This document shows positions 25,916-34,203 of a stretch of DNA of 64,000 nt, one piece after another. The notes below the pieces were generated by a model, which was not told where the DNA came from, searched no databases, and worked only from the letters and a program-made list of their open reading frames with translations. The stretch spans positions 1 to 64,000 of the forward strand of contig CAMLRZ010000003.1 of NCBI GenBank assembly GCA_946482575.1, given 5' to 3'. The stretch's first letter is position 1, and every line of letters begins with the position of its first letter. The translations under genes and the position numbers were made by a program. The DNA is from an uncultured Candidatus Saccharibacteria bacterium. Lineage in GTDB: Bacteria; Patescibacteria; Saccharimonadia; Saccharimonadales; UBA4665.

Positions 25916-26350
25916 CTAGGCTTTGTGGTACGGGTGTCCGGCGGCAATAGTACTGGCGCGGTACAGGGCTTCAGCCAAGACAACCATGGCTAAATCGTGC
26001 GGAAATGTTAGATCAGAAAAACTCCAAGCCAGGTTCACGCTCGTGCGCACTTGGGGTGGCAATCCCTCGGGACCGCCAATTATAAAGCAGACCTCCCTGC
26101 CTCCTTGTGCGCGTTGCTCCAAAAATATTGCCAGATCAGGACTGGAAAGCTGCTTGCCTTCAATTACGAGCCCTACACTGTAGGCATTGCCTACGGCTTG
26201 CATTATCCGGCTAGCATCGTTGGCCCACTTGTCTGCTAGATGCGTTACCCTTACCTGGTGGTAGCGTTGTAAACGGCGCAGATATTCCTCCCACCCCGTT
26301 TTGGCGTACGCAAGTTTGGGCTCGCCGATAGTCACAATGTGGATCTTCAT
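25916..26350 (-). CDS. rlmH: 23S rRNA (pseudouridine-1915 N3) methyltransferase
   Basis: 144 residues, a little shorter than the usual 155. SPOUT-fold marks are FIIGGPEGLPP in the SAM-binding knot and the closing AEALYRASTIAAGHPYHK, both diagnostic of RlmH. It methylates pseudouridine in helix 69 of 23S rRNA. TATACT (minus strand, 26357-26362) ends six bases before the ATG, so the message is leaderless. Confidence 0.95.
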   Translation of the reverse strand: MKIHIVTIGEPKLAYAKTGWEEYLRRLQRYHQVRVTHLADKWANDASRIMQAVGNAYSVGLVIEGKQLSSPDLAIFLEQRAQGGREVCFIIGGPEGLPPQVRTSVNLAWSFSDLTFPHDLAMVVLAEALYRASTIAAGHPYHKA

Positions 26351-26364
26351 ACCTTTAGTATACG

Positions 26365-27030
26365 TTACGCTTTATGTAGATGGATGATTGCAATGTTGTG
26401 TTCGCCCTGAATTGAGCGAATCGATTTGCCCTGAAAGAAGTCGGTAATGGCCCGCTCTACGCCGGGCAGCGTTTCGCGTTTGTAATCGTCAATCAAAATT
26501 GTGCCACCGGCTGCCATGCGTGGCCACACCAAGCGCAGCGAATCAATAATAGATTGATAAAAGTCGCCGTCCAAAAACGCAAACGCAATTGCATCGGGCA
26601 CGTCATGCTCGGTTAGTTGGTTGAACCACCCTTTGTGAATCACGGGTAATTGTAGATTTGCCGCCCGGAACACCTTGGTAAAATCGGCTTTACTAACGTA
26701 TAGTTTGCCGGCTTCAAAATCCACGCCTGCGGCATTGTGGTCCTGGGTGGTTTTGGGCGGCAGACCTTCAAATGAGTCGTATACATGAAACGCACGCTGA
26801 CTAGACTGATCGTACGTATCCAGAAGTCGGCGAATAAACAGGCTGGTAGTACCAGCGTAGCAGCCAAATTCCACTACGGCGCCTGGTATGCCAGCCTGCA
26901 CTATTCGTTCTAGCTCGCGCCACACTACACCCACGCCTTCTTTGGTAACTTGGTCAGAAATAAGCGGATATCCCTGGAAGGTATGCTGGGCGTCGGCTTT
27001 AACAAGGTGGTCTTTGAGCGAGTCTTTCAC
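26365..27030 (-). CDS. SAM-dependent methyltransferase, TylF/MacO-like
   Basis: 221 residues. VVEFGCYAGTTSLFIRRL is the SAM loop; FHVYDSFEGLP and AFAFLDGDFYQS followed by ILIDDYKR match TylF-type O-methyltransferases that act on sugars or polyketides and use a metal. The substrate here is unknown; a surface glycan would fit the context. The start is GTG with TACAAT (minus strand, 27037-27042) ending six bases before it, a leaderless GTG message. Confidence 0.8.
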   Translation of the reverse strand: MKDSLKDHLVKADAQHTFQGYPLISDQVTKEGVGVVWRELERIVQAGIPGAVVEFGCYAGTTSLFIRRLLDTYDQSSQRAFHVYDSFEGLPPKTTQDHNAAGVDFEAGKLYVSKADFTKVFRAANLQLPVIHKGWFNQLTEHDVPDAIAFAFLDGDFYQSIIDSLRLVWPRMAAGGTILIDDYKRETLPGVERAITDFFQGKSIRSIQGEHNIAIIHLHKA

Positions 27031-27068
27031 GCAGCTATTGTACGAAGAAGACGGCGCTCACACAAGGG

Positions 27069-27707
27069 TTAGTCAGCGAGTTGCTGTAATTGCTCGAGTC
27101 GCTGCGTCATAGCAACTTCGCCCTCGATGCCAAAGTCGTGGTCTACTAAACCGTTACCTCCCTGCAGAGCGCGAATATCCAGACGTACCTCGCCTGCAAA
27201 TTCCTGTGCGCTTGTTGTAACCACGGTGGCGTGATTTTCTTGTGGTAAGTCGACACGGTGCGTGTAAAGAACTTGGTCTTTGCACGATAGTTCGGCCAAG
27301 GTCTTAGGATTTCCTTGCAGATCGTACCAGCTGGGCGCTTGGGCGCTATCGCGTTCAGTATCGAGCGTCACGCCCGTGCTGGAAATATTTTCGGTGAACA
27401 GTGGTTGCTTGGTGGCTGGATCAAGAATTGGGTTAGCAACGGTTCGGAAACCTTCGGGAACCCGCAGTACCACGAGCCCGCGGCATACCAGGGCGCTTCC
27501 CTTGCCGGATAAAACATCACGTGGCAGCGCAGTAGGCGAAGCCTCGGGCACTGGTTTGCTGGTACCAGGCGCATCACTGTGGCTCACCGAAGGCGGTGTG
27601 ACATCATCGGGGGCATTGCCGGCACTTTCTGTTCCGCAACCGGTCAAAACGGCTAATCCGAGCGCGCCCGCTGCAACACGTCGCGGTAAAGTATATTTCT
27701 CTGACAC
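27069..27707 (-). CDS. Predicted lipoprotein of unknown function
   Basis: 212 residues. The N-terminus is basic, then hydrophobic, ending in the lipobox LTGC (Cys about residue 24), so it is lipidated and anchored outside the membrane. A Ser/Pro-rich linker of about 45 residues follows, then a small folded domain. GGAGGG lies five bases before the GTG start. No family recognised. Confidence 0.75.
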   Translation of the reverse strand: MSEKYTLPRRVAAGALGLAVLTGCGTESAGNAPDDVTPPSVSHSDAPGTSKPVPEASPTALPRDVLSGKGSALVCRGLVVLRVPEGFRTVANPILDPATKQPLFTENISSTGVTLDTERDSAQAPSWYDLQGNPKTLAELSCKDQVLYTHRVDLPQENHATVVTTSAQEFAGEVRLDIRALQGGNGLVDHDFGIEGEVAMTQRLEQLQQLAD

Positions 27708-27737
27708 AATCCCTCCTATAGTTATATCCGTACTAGT

Positions 27738-29030
27738 TTAAAGGTTGGGTGTAATGCGTGCAACTGGTAATTCGCTCCATTGGGATACGTATCGGGGTGA
27801 GCGAATACCTCCCTTGGGGCGCCACGTTTTGCTTAGATCTTCGGCGGCGTAATACACATGGCCTTTGCCATACTTTTTATTAATGGCGTCCACTGCCTGC
27901 ATGCGGGCGGTAGATTTGGTGTGCCCCGGAAGGTCGGTGGTGCCAAACACGTCGGTTTGCAGGGCTTCCTCGGGAATTAGATCGTACAAAAAGACGCCCA
28001 AGCGGTGATATTTGTGTGCTGGATTATAAAATTCGGTTAGTTTTTGGGTGAGCAGTTGAATGATCTGGCCGGTGTCGTTTAGGGGTGTATCAACAGTGAT
28101 TTCGCGGCTCCACTTGCGGTAACCAGGTTTGTGGCGGTTAGTATTTACAAATACACCGACCCGCTTTGCTAATAAATGGTGATGTCGTAGCTGCCACGCC
28201 GCACTGGCGCCTAGCGAAGCGATGGCCGCCTCGAGCACGTACGCCTGATTGGTGTCTTCACCGAAGGTGCGCGATCGCAAAATGCTTTGAGCTACTTTGC
28301 CTTGTTGTTCCAGCGGATGGCAGGCTTCGCCATTGAGCTCGTTAACCAACTGCCTGCCACGCACGCCCATAAGTTGTTGGGCATATTGCGGCCGCATCTG
28401 CGCAATATGCAGCGCAGTACTAAAGCCCTCGGCCCTCATTTTGGGCGCTAATTGCCTGCCAATGCCCCAGATATCTTTGATTGGTGTTTGGTGAAGTGCT
28501 TCGTCCCATTTTTGGGAGGGCAGCCCTACAAAACTAAAGACACCGTGATGCTCCGGATGTTTTTTGGCTAGCTCGGTGCCCAGTTTGGCCAGTGTTTTGC
28601 TGGGCGCAATGCCTATAGACACGGGCACGCCAATTTCTTTCCAGATACGCTCCCGCACCGCCGTTCCCCACGCTGCATAGTCTGATATGTGCAGTTCACT
28701 GAGGTCCAAAAATGATTCGTCCACCGAATATACTTCGATGCGCGGTGTGACTTGGCGCAGAATTTCGGTAATCCGTTTGCTAATGTTGCCGTACAGCTCA
28801 AAATTAGCCGAAAACTGCTGGATATTATGCTGCCGGAACAGGTAGCGATATTTAAATGCGGGTGCACCCATGGGCACGCCGACTTGCTTGGCCTCGTTAC
28901 TACGCGCCACAACACACCCGTCATTACTAGAGAGCACCACGGTAGGTCGGCCTTCCAGTTCTGGGCGAAAAAGCCGTTCGCAACTCACAAAGAAGTTGTT
29001 GCAGTCAATAAGGGCAAAAATTGGTTTCAT
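27738..29030 (-). CDS. umuC: Y-family DNA polymerase (UmuC-like)
   Basis: 430 residues. Catalytic carboxylates are in FALIDCNNFFVSCE (D8) and EVYSVDESFLDLS (D-E pair); the little-finger domain and the C-terminal WSELPVARITP resemble UmuC. It performs error-prone translesion synthesis. In UmuC operons the S24 partner lies directly upstream; here a UmuD-like gene is 0.7 kb upstream on the same strand with an opposite-strand GC-rich gene between. The promoter region holds a perfect palindrome (29058-29072) that may serve as a damage-response operator. Confidence 0.92.
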   Translation of the reverse strand: MKPIFALIDCNNFFVSCERLFRPELEGRPTVVLSSNDGCVVARSNEAKQVGVPMGAPAFKYRYLFRQHNIQQFSANFELYGNISKRITEILRQVTPRIEVYSVDESFLDLSELHISDYAAWGTAVRERIWKEIGVPVSIGIAPSKTLAKLGTELAKKHPEHHGVFSFVGLPSQKWDEALHQTPIKDIWGIGRQLAPKMRAEGFSTALHIAQMRPQYAQQLMGVRGRQLVNELNGEACHPLEQQGKVAQSILRSRTFGEDTNQAYVLEAAIASLGASAAWQLRHHHLLAKRVGVFVNTNRHKPGYRKWSREITVDTPLNDTGQIIQLLTQKLTEFYNPAHKYHRLGVFLYDLIPEEALQTDVFGTTDLPGHTKSTARMQAVDAINKKYGKGHVYYAAEDLSKTWRPKGGIRSPRYVSQWSELPVARITPNL

Positions 29031-29057
29031 AATAGTGTGGCGATACTGAACGTGTCA

Positions 29058-29072
29058 TTGTATAGTATACAA
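29058..29072. promoter_or_regulatory. Palindrome between umuC and the inserted gene
   Basis: TTGTATA G TATACAA is a perfect inverted repeat and includes TATACT, a good -10, on the minus strand towards umuC (about 33 bases before its ATG). It can serve as an operator or a shared promoter core for the two divergent genes. Confidence 0.5.
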
Positions 29073-29113
29073 GTCTCAACCGAGGCACAACACTCCTCCG
29101 GAGGTTTGGAACT

Positions 29114-29566
29114 ATGGCATCTGATGCCACTTTGCCGGAAATGGCGCCCGTTGGCGACCCGGTGGTAGTAGACCCCCACGCAACACCGAGCACTGAGCTG
29201 GTGGCTGTGCGCCCCAGTCGGCGCAAGCCCCGCCAGCGCATGTCCCTGTTCCAGATGATCCACGCCGAGCTCTCGATCATGCTCTTCATGCTCGGCCTGG
29301 GGCTGTGGATCGCGATGATCGTGCTGTCCGTGATCTTTCCGTTCAGCGGAGCGGTGGACGACATGAACCGTGCCGGCATGTACATCACGGCGCTCGCCGG
29401 CCTGACGGTGATCCTGATCGCCCCCTCTGTGGTGACCTTCTGGAAAGAAGGCTCGCGCTTCAGCGTCCTGCTGTCACTGGTGCTGATGCTGGCGATGGTC
29501 GGTAACTGGCTGGGCTGGCTGTATCACTTCAGCCTGCCGTCCTACATCGCGCAGCTCTTCAGCTGA
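29114..29566 (+). CDS. Three-helix membrane protein, GC-rich cassette inside umuD-umuC
   Basis: 150 residues. A 50-residue Pro/basic N-terminal arm (RPSRRKPRQRM) precedes three hydrophobic segments at about 58-78, 92-108 and 118-138. No family recognised. GGAGG nine bases before ATG lies in the palindrome CCTCCGGAGG, which could mask it. The gene is opposite in strand to both umuC and the umuD-like gene and has its own terminator, so it looks inserted between them. Confidence 0.7.
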   Translation: MASDATLPEMAPVGDPVVVDPHATPSTELVAVRPSRRKPRQRMSLFQMIHAELSIMLFMLGLGLWIAMIVLSVIFPFSGAVDDMNRAGMYITALAGLTVILIAPSVVTFWKEGSRFSVLLSLVLMLAMVGNWLGWLYHFSLPSYIAQLFS

Positions 29567-29622
29567 TCGCTGCCCCGTGCCCGCCGCCACGTACCCAAAC
29601 CAACTGAAGGAGCTGATACACC

Positions 29623-29680
29623 AAGGAGTGCGCAGGCGACCACATGGTCGTTCTTTTATGGCCCTGGCCGCGCACTCCTT
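29623..29680 (+). terminator. Hairpin after the inserted gene
   Basis: AAGGAGTGCGC / GCGCACTCCTT (11 of 11) with an inner GCGACCA / TGGTCG. No T-run follows. Confidence 0.65.
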
Positions 29681-29695
29681 ACTCAACTTGCACTA

Positions 29696-30037
29696 TTAGG
29701 AACGTAGCTGGTGAATTACCGCTGTTACCACGCCCCACATGCTAGCTTCGGCTGGCACGCGTTTAAAATGTGACAGTGCAAATTCGCCCACTGATTCGTT
29801 CCACCAGACCACAATATCCCCGTTGCGAGCAGTTAGCGCTCGGTCGATAACCGCGACATCACCCTCAAAAATACCCAGGTCTTGCCAGTCGTTGCCGGCA
29901 ATGCGAAACAAAAACGTACTAGCTGGTCGCGGTACCAGTAATTGATGCAGGTCTAAATTATCCAGCGACCGATCGGCCGCAGGGTTTGGAAAACCAGCGT
30001 GTACCGACACGCCATGAGGCACCTGCTCTTCTTGCAT
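29696..30037 (-). CDS. UmuD/LexA-like S24 protein lacking the catalytic serine
   Basis: 113 residues. HAGFPNPAAD matches the UmuD/LexA cleavage region (here Ala-Gly), and GIFEGDVAVIDRALTARNGDIVV matches the S24 core. Where the family has G-D-S-M, with Ser as nucleophile, this protein has G-N-D-W, so self-cleavage by the usual dyad is not expected; the Lys may remain in HFKRV. The C-terminal half of the fold is shortened. It may act as a non-cleavable UmuD'-like partner of the polymerase. TATACT (30044-30049, minus strand) ends six bases before the ATG. Confidence 0.75.
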   Translation of the reverse strand: MQEEQVPHGVSVHAGFPNPAADRSLDNLDLHQLLVPRPASTFLFRIAGNDWQDLGIFEGDVAVIDRALTARNGDIVVWWNESVGEFALSHFKRVPAEASMWGVVTAVIHQLRS

Positions 30038-30056
30038 GGTTATAGTATACGCGTTT

Positions 30057-30461
30057 TTATAACTTGAGCGTATCCAAAAACTCTACTAGTTCGTGAGGTG
30101 TAATTTCGGCTTTTACAATGTAGCCGTCGGCTTGCTTTTCGATATCGGCGCGAATATCATCACGTTGCTCCAGGTTGGTCGTAATGATAATTTTGGCCTT
30201 CAACTGCGGTGCACCGGCGCCGCGCAAGTGGCGCAGCACTTCGATGCCGGTGATGGTTGGGATCATTAAATCGAGCAAAATAATATCATATTGATCAGTT
30301 AATGCTAAATCCAAGCCCTTCTGACCGTCAATTTCCACCGTAACATCGTAGCCAGCACGTGTCAGTGCACGAACATACAGCTCGCTAATAAAGTGCTCGT
30401 CTTCGATACATAGAATTTTTTTACCAATAGGATGATCTGCATTTACGGTGTGGGGGTCCAT
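30057..30461 (-). CDS. Single-domain response regulator
   Basis: 134 residues, a receiver only: acidic residues E20/D21/E22, phospho-acceptor D64 in IILLDLMIP, and Lys in GYIVKAEI. With no output domain it probably works by protein contact, as CheY does, or as a relay. It starts 4 bases after the histidine kinase gene, its likely partner. Confidence 0.9.
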   Translation of the reverse strand: MDPHTVNADHPIGKKILCIEDEHFISELYVRALTRAGYDVTVEIDGQKGLDLALTDQYDIILLDLMIPTITGIEVLRHLRGAGAPQLKAKIIITTNLEQRDDIRADIEKQADGYIVKAEITPHELVEFLDTLKL

Positions 30462-30464
30462 GAT

Positions 30465-32015
30465 TTATCTCCGATACATTGAATGGTTTTTGATCCAGCC
30501 GTGAGCGCTGCGAACAATGCTTTCGGCTTCATTATCGCTGGTTTTTTGTGTCTCGGCAACTGTTCTATATGGTTGAACGGTAAAACCAAAGGTAGTGCCC
30601 TGGCCTTCGTGTGAGCGTACCCAAATGTGGCCGCCGTGGGCGCCGACGATTACTTTTGCCAGGTATAAGCCTAGACCGGTGCCGCCAATCTGTGCCCGGT
30701 TGCGGTGGTTGCGATAGAATTTTTCAAACAAATGGGGCACGCCGCTCTCGGGAATGCCTACACCAAAGTCCTGAACAGTGGTCTCCACCTGACCTTCGTT
30801 GTTAGTGTGGGTGCGAATTACAATTTTATCGCTGGTGCCGCTGTACTTAATGGCATTGTCGATAAGGTTGTTCACGACTTCGGTAATGGCTACTCTGTCC
30901 ACGCCCACATCAGGCAGATTACTGTCGCCCATAAACTCCAGGTGGATGCCGCGAATCTCGGCTCGCGCCGCCATGGTGTCAACCGAACTTTGCACAATGT
31001 CATTCCAGCTTTCTTTATGTAGCTGCAGCTCAAGCTGATTACTCTCAATACGAGAGACATTCAAAATAGTGTTCACAAATGACGACAACTGCCCTGCCGC
31101 AACAGACATTTTCTTCATAAAGCCTTCTAGCTCAGGGTCAACTTTGCCAGCCAAATCTTCCTGGAAGGCCTCAATATATCCGCGTAGCAGCGTGAGTGGT
31201 GTGCGCAGCTCGTGAACTGCCAGTGCTACAAAACTCATGGCTTGGTCGTCTTGGGCGTACTGATGCGTGTGATCAAAGAAGATAATCATTGTTTCGTAGC
31301 CCTGCGGATTATTTTTGTTGTAGTAAGCCGCTAAATCCAGTTGAGGCTGCGCCGAGACTTCCCGATCTGGTAAGTTAAGCCGTACGCGCTCCCATGTTTG
31401 CGTGGCTACTGCTTTGTTTGCCTTGGCGTCCTGTAGCCAAACATCAAAGGTGCGATCATTGGTAAAGCTCAGGTCAGCTACAGAGTAGATACTCTTGCCG
31501 GTTAGTTCCTGGCGGTCCTGCTCTATATAGGTGGCCATGGCTTGGTTTACGAATACAATTTCGTCATTTTTATTAAGGATGGCGAGCGGTAATGGCAGAC
31601 TGGCGGCTACAAAATCGTGGCTCGCATCGGTGCGTTCTTTGGTGGCAGTGGCTTCTACGTCGCTTACTACGCTGGCCAGTTGGTAAATATGGGTGACCAT
31701 GCTGGCTACCAGATCATGACCTAACTGTACGTGGTTGATGTTGGGCTTGGGCGATTCTGCCGTATCCGGCGCTATGTACAAAATAGCTCGCCAGACAGCT
31801 TTCATTGGCGACGACAAATAGCTGGCGCTGAGCGTTGCGAATCCTAGGGTAAGAATCGCCGCACAGGCAATCAGCAGCCACAAGGTGCTAACATCGGGCA
31901 AATTGCCGTAGGTATGTGTCCACCACCAGGCTCCAATAAGAAAAGCGTTGTTCGCCAACAAAATGACAAATAAATGAGTGCGGACTTGAGTAAGGTATTT
32001 TTGCAGGTGATCCAT
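30465..32015 (-). CDS. Membrane sensor histidine kinase with PAS domain
   Basis: 516 residues from the ATG at 32015, two bases after the upstream stop (TAACAATG). Two hydrophobic segments at 12-34 and 44-65 with only a short outside loop; PAS-like domain about 135-250; HisKA with H268 (LAVHELRTPL); ATPase boxes NLIDNAIKY, DFGVGIP and GGTGLGLY. Middle gene of a DUF3048-kinase-receiver operon, so it may sense the cell envelope. Confidence 0.92.
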   Translation of the reverse strand: MDHLQKYLTQVRTHLFVILLANNAFLIGAWWWTHTYGNLPDVSTLWLLIACAAILTLGFATLSASYLSSPMKAVWRAILYIAPDTAESPKPNINHVQLGHDLVASMVTHIYQLASVVSDVEATATKERTDASHDFVAASLPLPLAILNKNDEIVFVNQAMATYIEQDRQELTGKSIYSVADLSFTNDRTFDVWLQDAKANKAVATQTWERVRLNLPDREVSAQPQLDLAAYYNKNNPQGYETMIIFFDHTHQYAQDDQAMSFVALAVHELRTPLTLLRGYIEAFQEDLAGKVDPELEGFMKKMSVAAGQLSSFVNTILNVSRIESNQLELQLHKESWNDIVQSSVDTMAARAEIRGIHLEFMGDSNLPDVGVDRVAITEVVNNLIDNAIKYSGTSDKIVIRTHTNNEGQVETTVQDFGVGIPESGVPHLFEKFYRNHRNRAQIGGTGLGLYLAKVIVGAHGGHIWVRSHEGQGTTFGFTVQPYRTVAETQKTSDNEAESIVRSAHGWIKNHSMYRR

Positions 32016-32017
32016 TG

Positions 32018-33211
32018 TTATTTGTACAGAATTGAGCTTGCCGAGCCAAGGGCGGTGAGCCAAGTCTGCCCCGCGTTAAGTTTTACTGGTGCTCCAGCTT
32101 GATCCGTAAAGGTAAAGTTAGTGCTGGCGTCGGCTTTGTGCCACGTGCCCACTGTTACGGTGCCATCCTGAAAGATGTAAGCCTGGCCGGTGCCCAGTGT
32201 TTGATAGCTGGTGTGCAAGTCGTCGGCCTCAATACCTTTAGGCATGACCAACCCAATTACTACTTTTGGTGTGTTTTGCGTTTGAACACCTGCGCCGTTA
32301 ACCGACATGTGTGCTGCCCCGCCCTCGAAGCGCTTGTAGGCGTTGGTGGTTTTGTCGTAATCATAGTGAACATTGTACAAAGCGCTGGAAATGGTAAAGT
32401 CGATGCTGCTGGCGTTTGGCGCAGCGCTTGGTGTTGCTGCTTTGCGCGCAAATCCGGTGTAGTTTGGCTTGCCAAACCCTTTTTTGGCTTCCAGTGCGTT
32501 CAGGTTTGCCATGCTGGTGTATACGTTGTGCGGCGCGGCGCGGCTGGATATACGGCGGTATGTACCTCCATTATAGAATTGGTCCAGGTCTTTAACGCCC
32601 CAATTTTTGATATCTTGTAGCGCCTGAGGGCTACCGCCAACATGAGCTACGGCGGCATCAAAGCCCATCAGCCATTGCAGATAATATGGCCGTACCGATC
32701 GCACCGGGCCAATGTAATCGGGCGCCGTATCCTGGAAGAGGGCTACAAATCGGGTAATACCGCCTTCGGCTACGGCCTCAAACACCACACCGGCCTGGTC
32801 AAGGCTTGATTGTGGCCGGGCGGACGGGCTGTTCTCGATCATGACTGCTGTAACGGGGCGGTCATTTATGGTGCTATCGCTAATGGGTAAACCGGTAAGG
32901 GTGGATGTAATAACCTGTGGTGCGGGCTTGGGGGCTGGCTTTTTAACCTGCTTGGTAGTTGTTTTGGGCTTGTCCTTGTGTAGTACCTTGTAAGCTACAA
33001 CTCCACCACCGCCCAACAGCAATACCAGTACGATAATAGTGATGATCCACTGTTTTTTGGTGTGCGGCATACGGGGCGGCCACCATTTGTGCTTGCGGTG
33101 ATGGCTCACCACGGCCGACCCGGCGCCGTGTTCCCACTTACTAATAGGAGAGCTTGCTGGAGGTTTTTGGTGCACATCTTTGTTTTGGGACGTTTGCTGA
33201 TCGTCATTCAT
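32018..33211 (-). CDS. DUF3048 (YerB-like) membrane-anchored protein
   Basis: 397 residues from ATG 33211. A single hydrophobic segment at about 60-80 (WIITIIVLVLLLGGGGVVAYK) leaves the C-terminal part outside. That part reads TGLPISDSTINDRPVTAVMI...ARPQSSLDQAGVVFEA...IGPVRSVRPYYL, diagnostic for DUF3048, a family of YerB-type lipoproteins of unknown function. TACAAT (minus strand, 33219-33224) ends seven bases before the chosen ATG; the longer in-frame reading has no support. First gene of a two-component operon. Confidence 0.88.
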   Translation of the reverse strand: MNDDQQTSQNKDVHQKPPASSPISKWEHGAGSAVVSHHRKHKWWPPRMPHTKKQWIITIIVLVLLLGGGGVVAYKVLHKDKPKTTTKQVKKPAPKPAPQVITSTLTGLPISDSTINDRPVTAVMIENSPSARPQSSLDQAGVVFEAVAEGGITRFVALFQDTAPDYIGPVRSVRPYYLQWLMGFDAAVAHVGGSPQALQDIKNWGVKDLDQFYNGGTYRRISSRAAPHNVYTSMANLNALEAKKGFGKPNYTGFARKAATPSAAPNASSIDFTISSALYNVHYDYDKTTNAYKRFEGGAAHMSVNGAGVQTQNTPKVVIGLVMPKGIEADDLHTSYQTLGTGQAYIFQDGTVTVGTWHKADASTNFTFTDQAGAPVKLNAGQTWLTALGSASSILYK

Positions 33212-33251
33212 ATGTAGTATTGTAGCAGCGCTTACGCTTAGCTGAAAGGCC

Positions 33252-33278
33252 AAAAGAAAACCACCCTACGCGGGTGGT
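33252..33278 (-). terminator. Intrinsic terminator after 227-residue gene
   Basis: Minus strand ACCACCC GCGTA GGGTGGT followed by TTTCTTTT. A second stem at 33296-33345 (CAAGGCTGTACT / AGTACAGCCTTG) lies between it and the stop codon. Confidence 0.85.
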
Positions 33279-33364
33279 ACATTATGCTGTTCGTGCCAAG
33301 GCTGTACTGGTGGTGTCACCGTGAGGGCGACGAGTACAGCCTTGGGCTTACCGAAGGGGTGGTG

Positions 33365-34048
33365 CTAGACCTTGGCCTCGATCACCTCGGGCTCACGGTG
33401 GAGCGGCGTGCGGACCGGCTCGGGGATCGGATCGATCAGGAACAGGCCCATCCACTTGGCGACGTAGCCGGCGGTCTGTACCGGGTCGTAGATGGAGTCG
33501 TGCACGTCCGGCGTCACCCGCACCATGAAGGTGTAGGTGCCGTTCGGTTCCTTGGTGACCTCCAGGTCGTCGCTGTTGCGCAGAGCGCTGAAGTCCGGGT
33601 CATCGACCTCGCCTTCGGTGATCGCGAGCGTGACCTCTGTGGCGATGTGCTTGCCTTCCAGGGTGAGCTCCTCGATGGAGGCGCCACCGGCAGCCACCAT
33701 GCTGACCTGGGCGATCTGCTGCAGTACGTACTGGCTGACTCGCTCAGAGAAGGCCGTGGTGTTGTCGGGCTGGTTGTCGGTCAGGCAGAGGACGAACTTG
33801 ACGCACGGGCCCATGCCGGAGTCGTGGATGGTGCGCTCGACTTCCTCGTCGACGGTGAATCCCCAGTGCTCCGCCTGGCGGGTGAGCTCGGCGATGGCCG
33901 CCTGGTCGGTGTGGTTGAAGCAGCACGCCGGCCGGTATAGGTCGATGTAGGCGTCGTGTTCTGCCGTTGCCCGGAATGAAGCCGATGGCCGGTGCGCTCG
34001 TACGTACAAGCTGCGCTCGTCCTCGCTGACATTGATGGGAGTTCCCAT
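33365..34048 (-). CDS. Unknown soluble protein, GC-rich cassette
   Basis: 227 residues, acidic, mixed alpha/beta, no signal or membrane segment. Cysteines cluster in PACCFNH and GPCVKFVLCL. The body alternates strands and helices (ATEVTLAI, YTFMVRVTPDVHD). I recognise no family. GAAGGGAAG precedes the ATG; a promoter box lies 58 bases upstream and a terminator follows, so it is a stand-alone unit. It neighbours a second unknown GC-rich gene transcribed the same way. Confidence 0.7.
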   Translation of the reverse strand: MGTPINVSEDERSLYVRAHRPSASFRATAEHDAYIDLYRPACCFNHTDQAAIAELTRQAEHWGFTVDEEVERTIHDSGMGPCVKFVLCLTDNQPDNTTAFSERVSQYVLQQIAQVSMVAAGGASIEELTLEGKHIATEVTLAITEGEVDDPDFSALRNSDDLEVTKEPNGTYTFMVRVTPDVHDSIYDPVQTAGYVAKWMGLFLIDPIPEPVRTPLHREPEVIEAKV

Positions 34049-34105
34049 CTTGCACTTCCCTTCGGTGTATGGCTAAAAGCCAAGCCTCTTCGGTGAGACC
34101 TGAAA

Positions 34106-34116
34106 ATAATATCATA
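34106..34116 (-). promoter_or_regulatory. Extended -10 promoter of 227-residue gene
   Basis: Minus strand TATGATATTAT. Confidence 0.5.
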
Positions 34117-34139
34117 ATTATAAGAAAAAGCAATGTGAT

Positions 34140-34197
34140 GTGCTGACTGCGCTCTTCCCTATGGAAGGTCTGTGAAGACACGGTAGCGCAGCCAACA
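34140..34197 (-). terminator. Hairpin after 200-residue gene
   Basis: Imperfect stem GGCTGCGCTA / AGCGCAGTC with inner CTTCC / GGAAG, directly 3' of the next gene. Confidence 0.5.
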
Positions 34198-34203
34198 TAC
34201 CGA

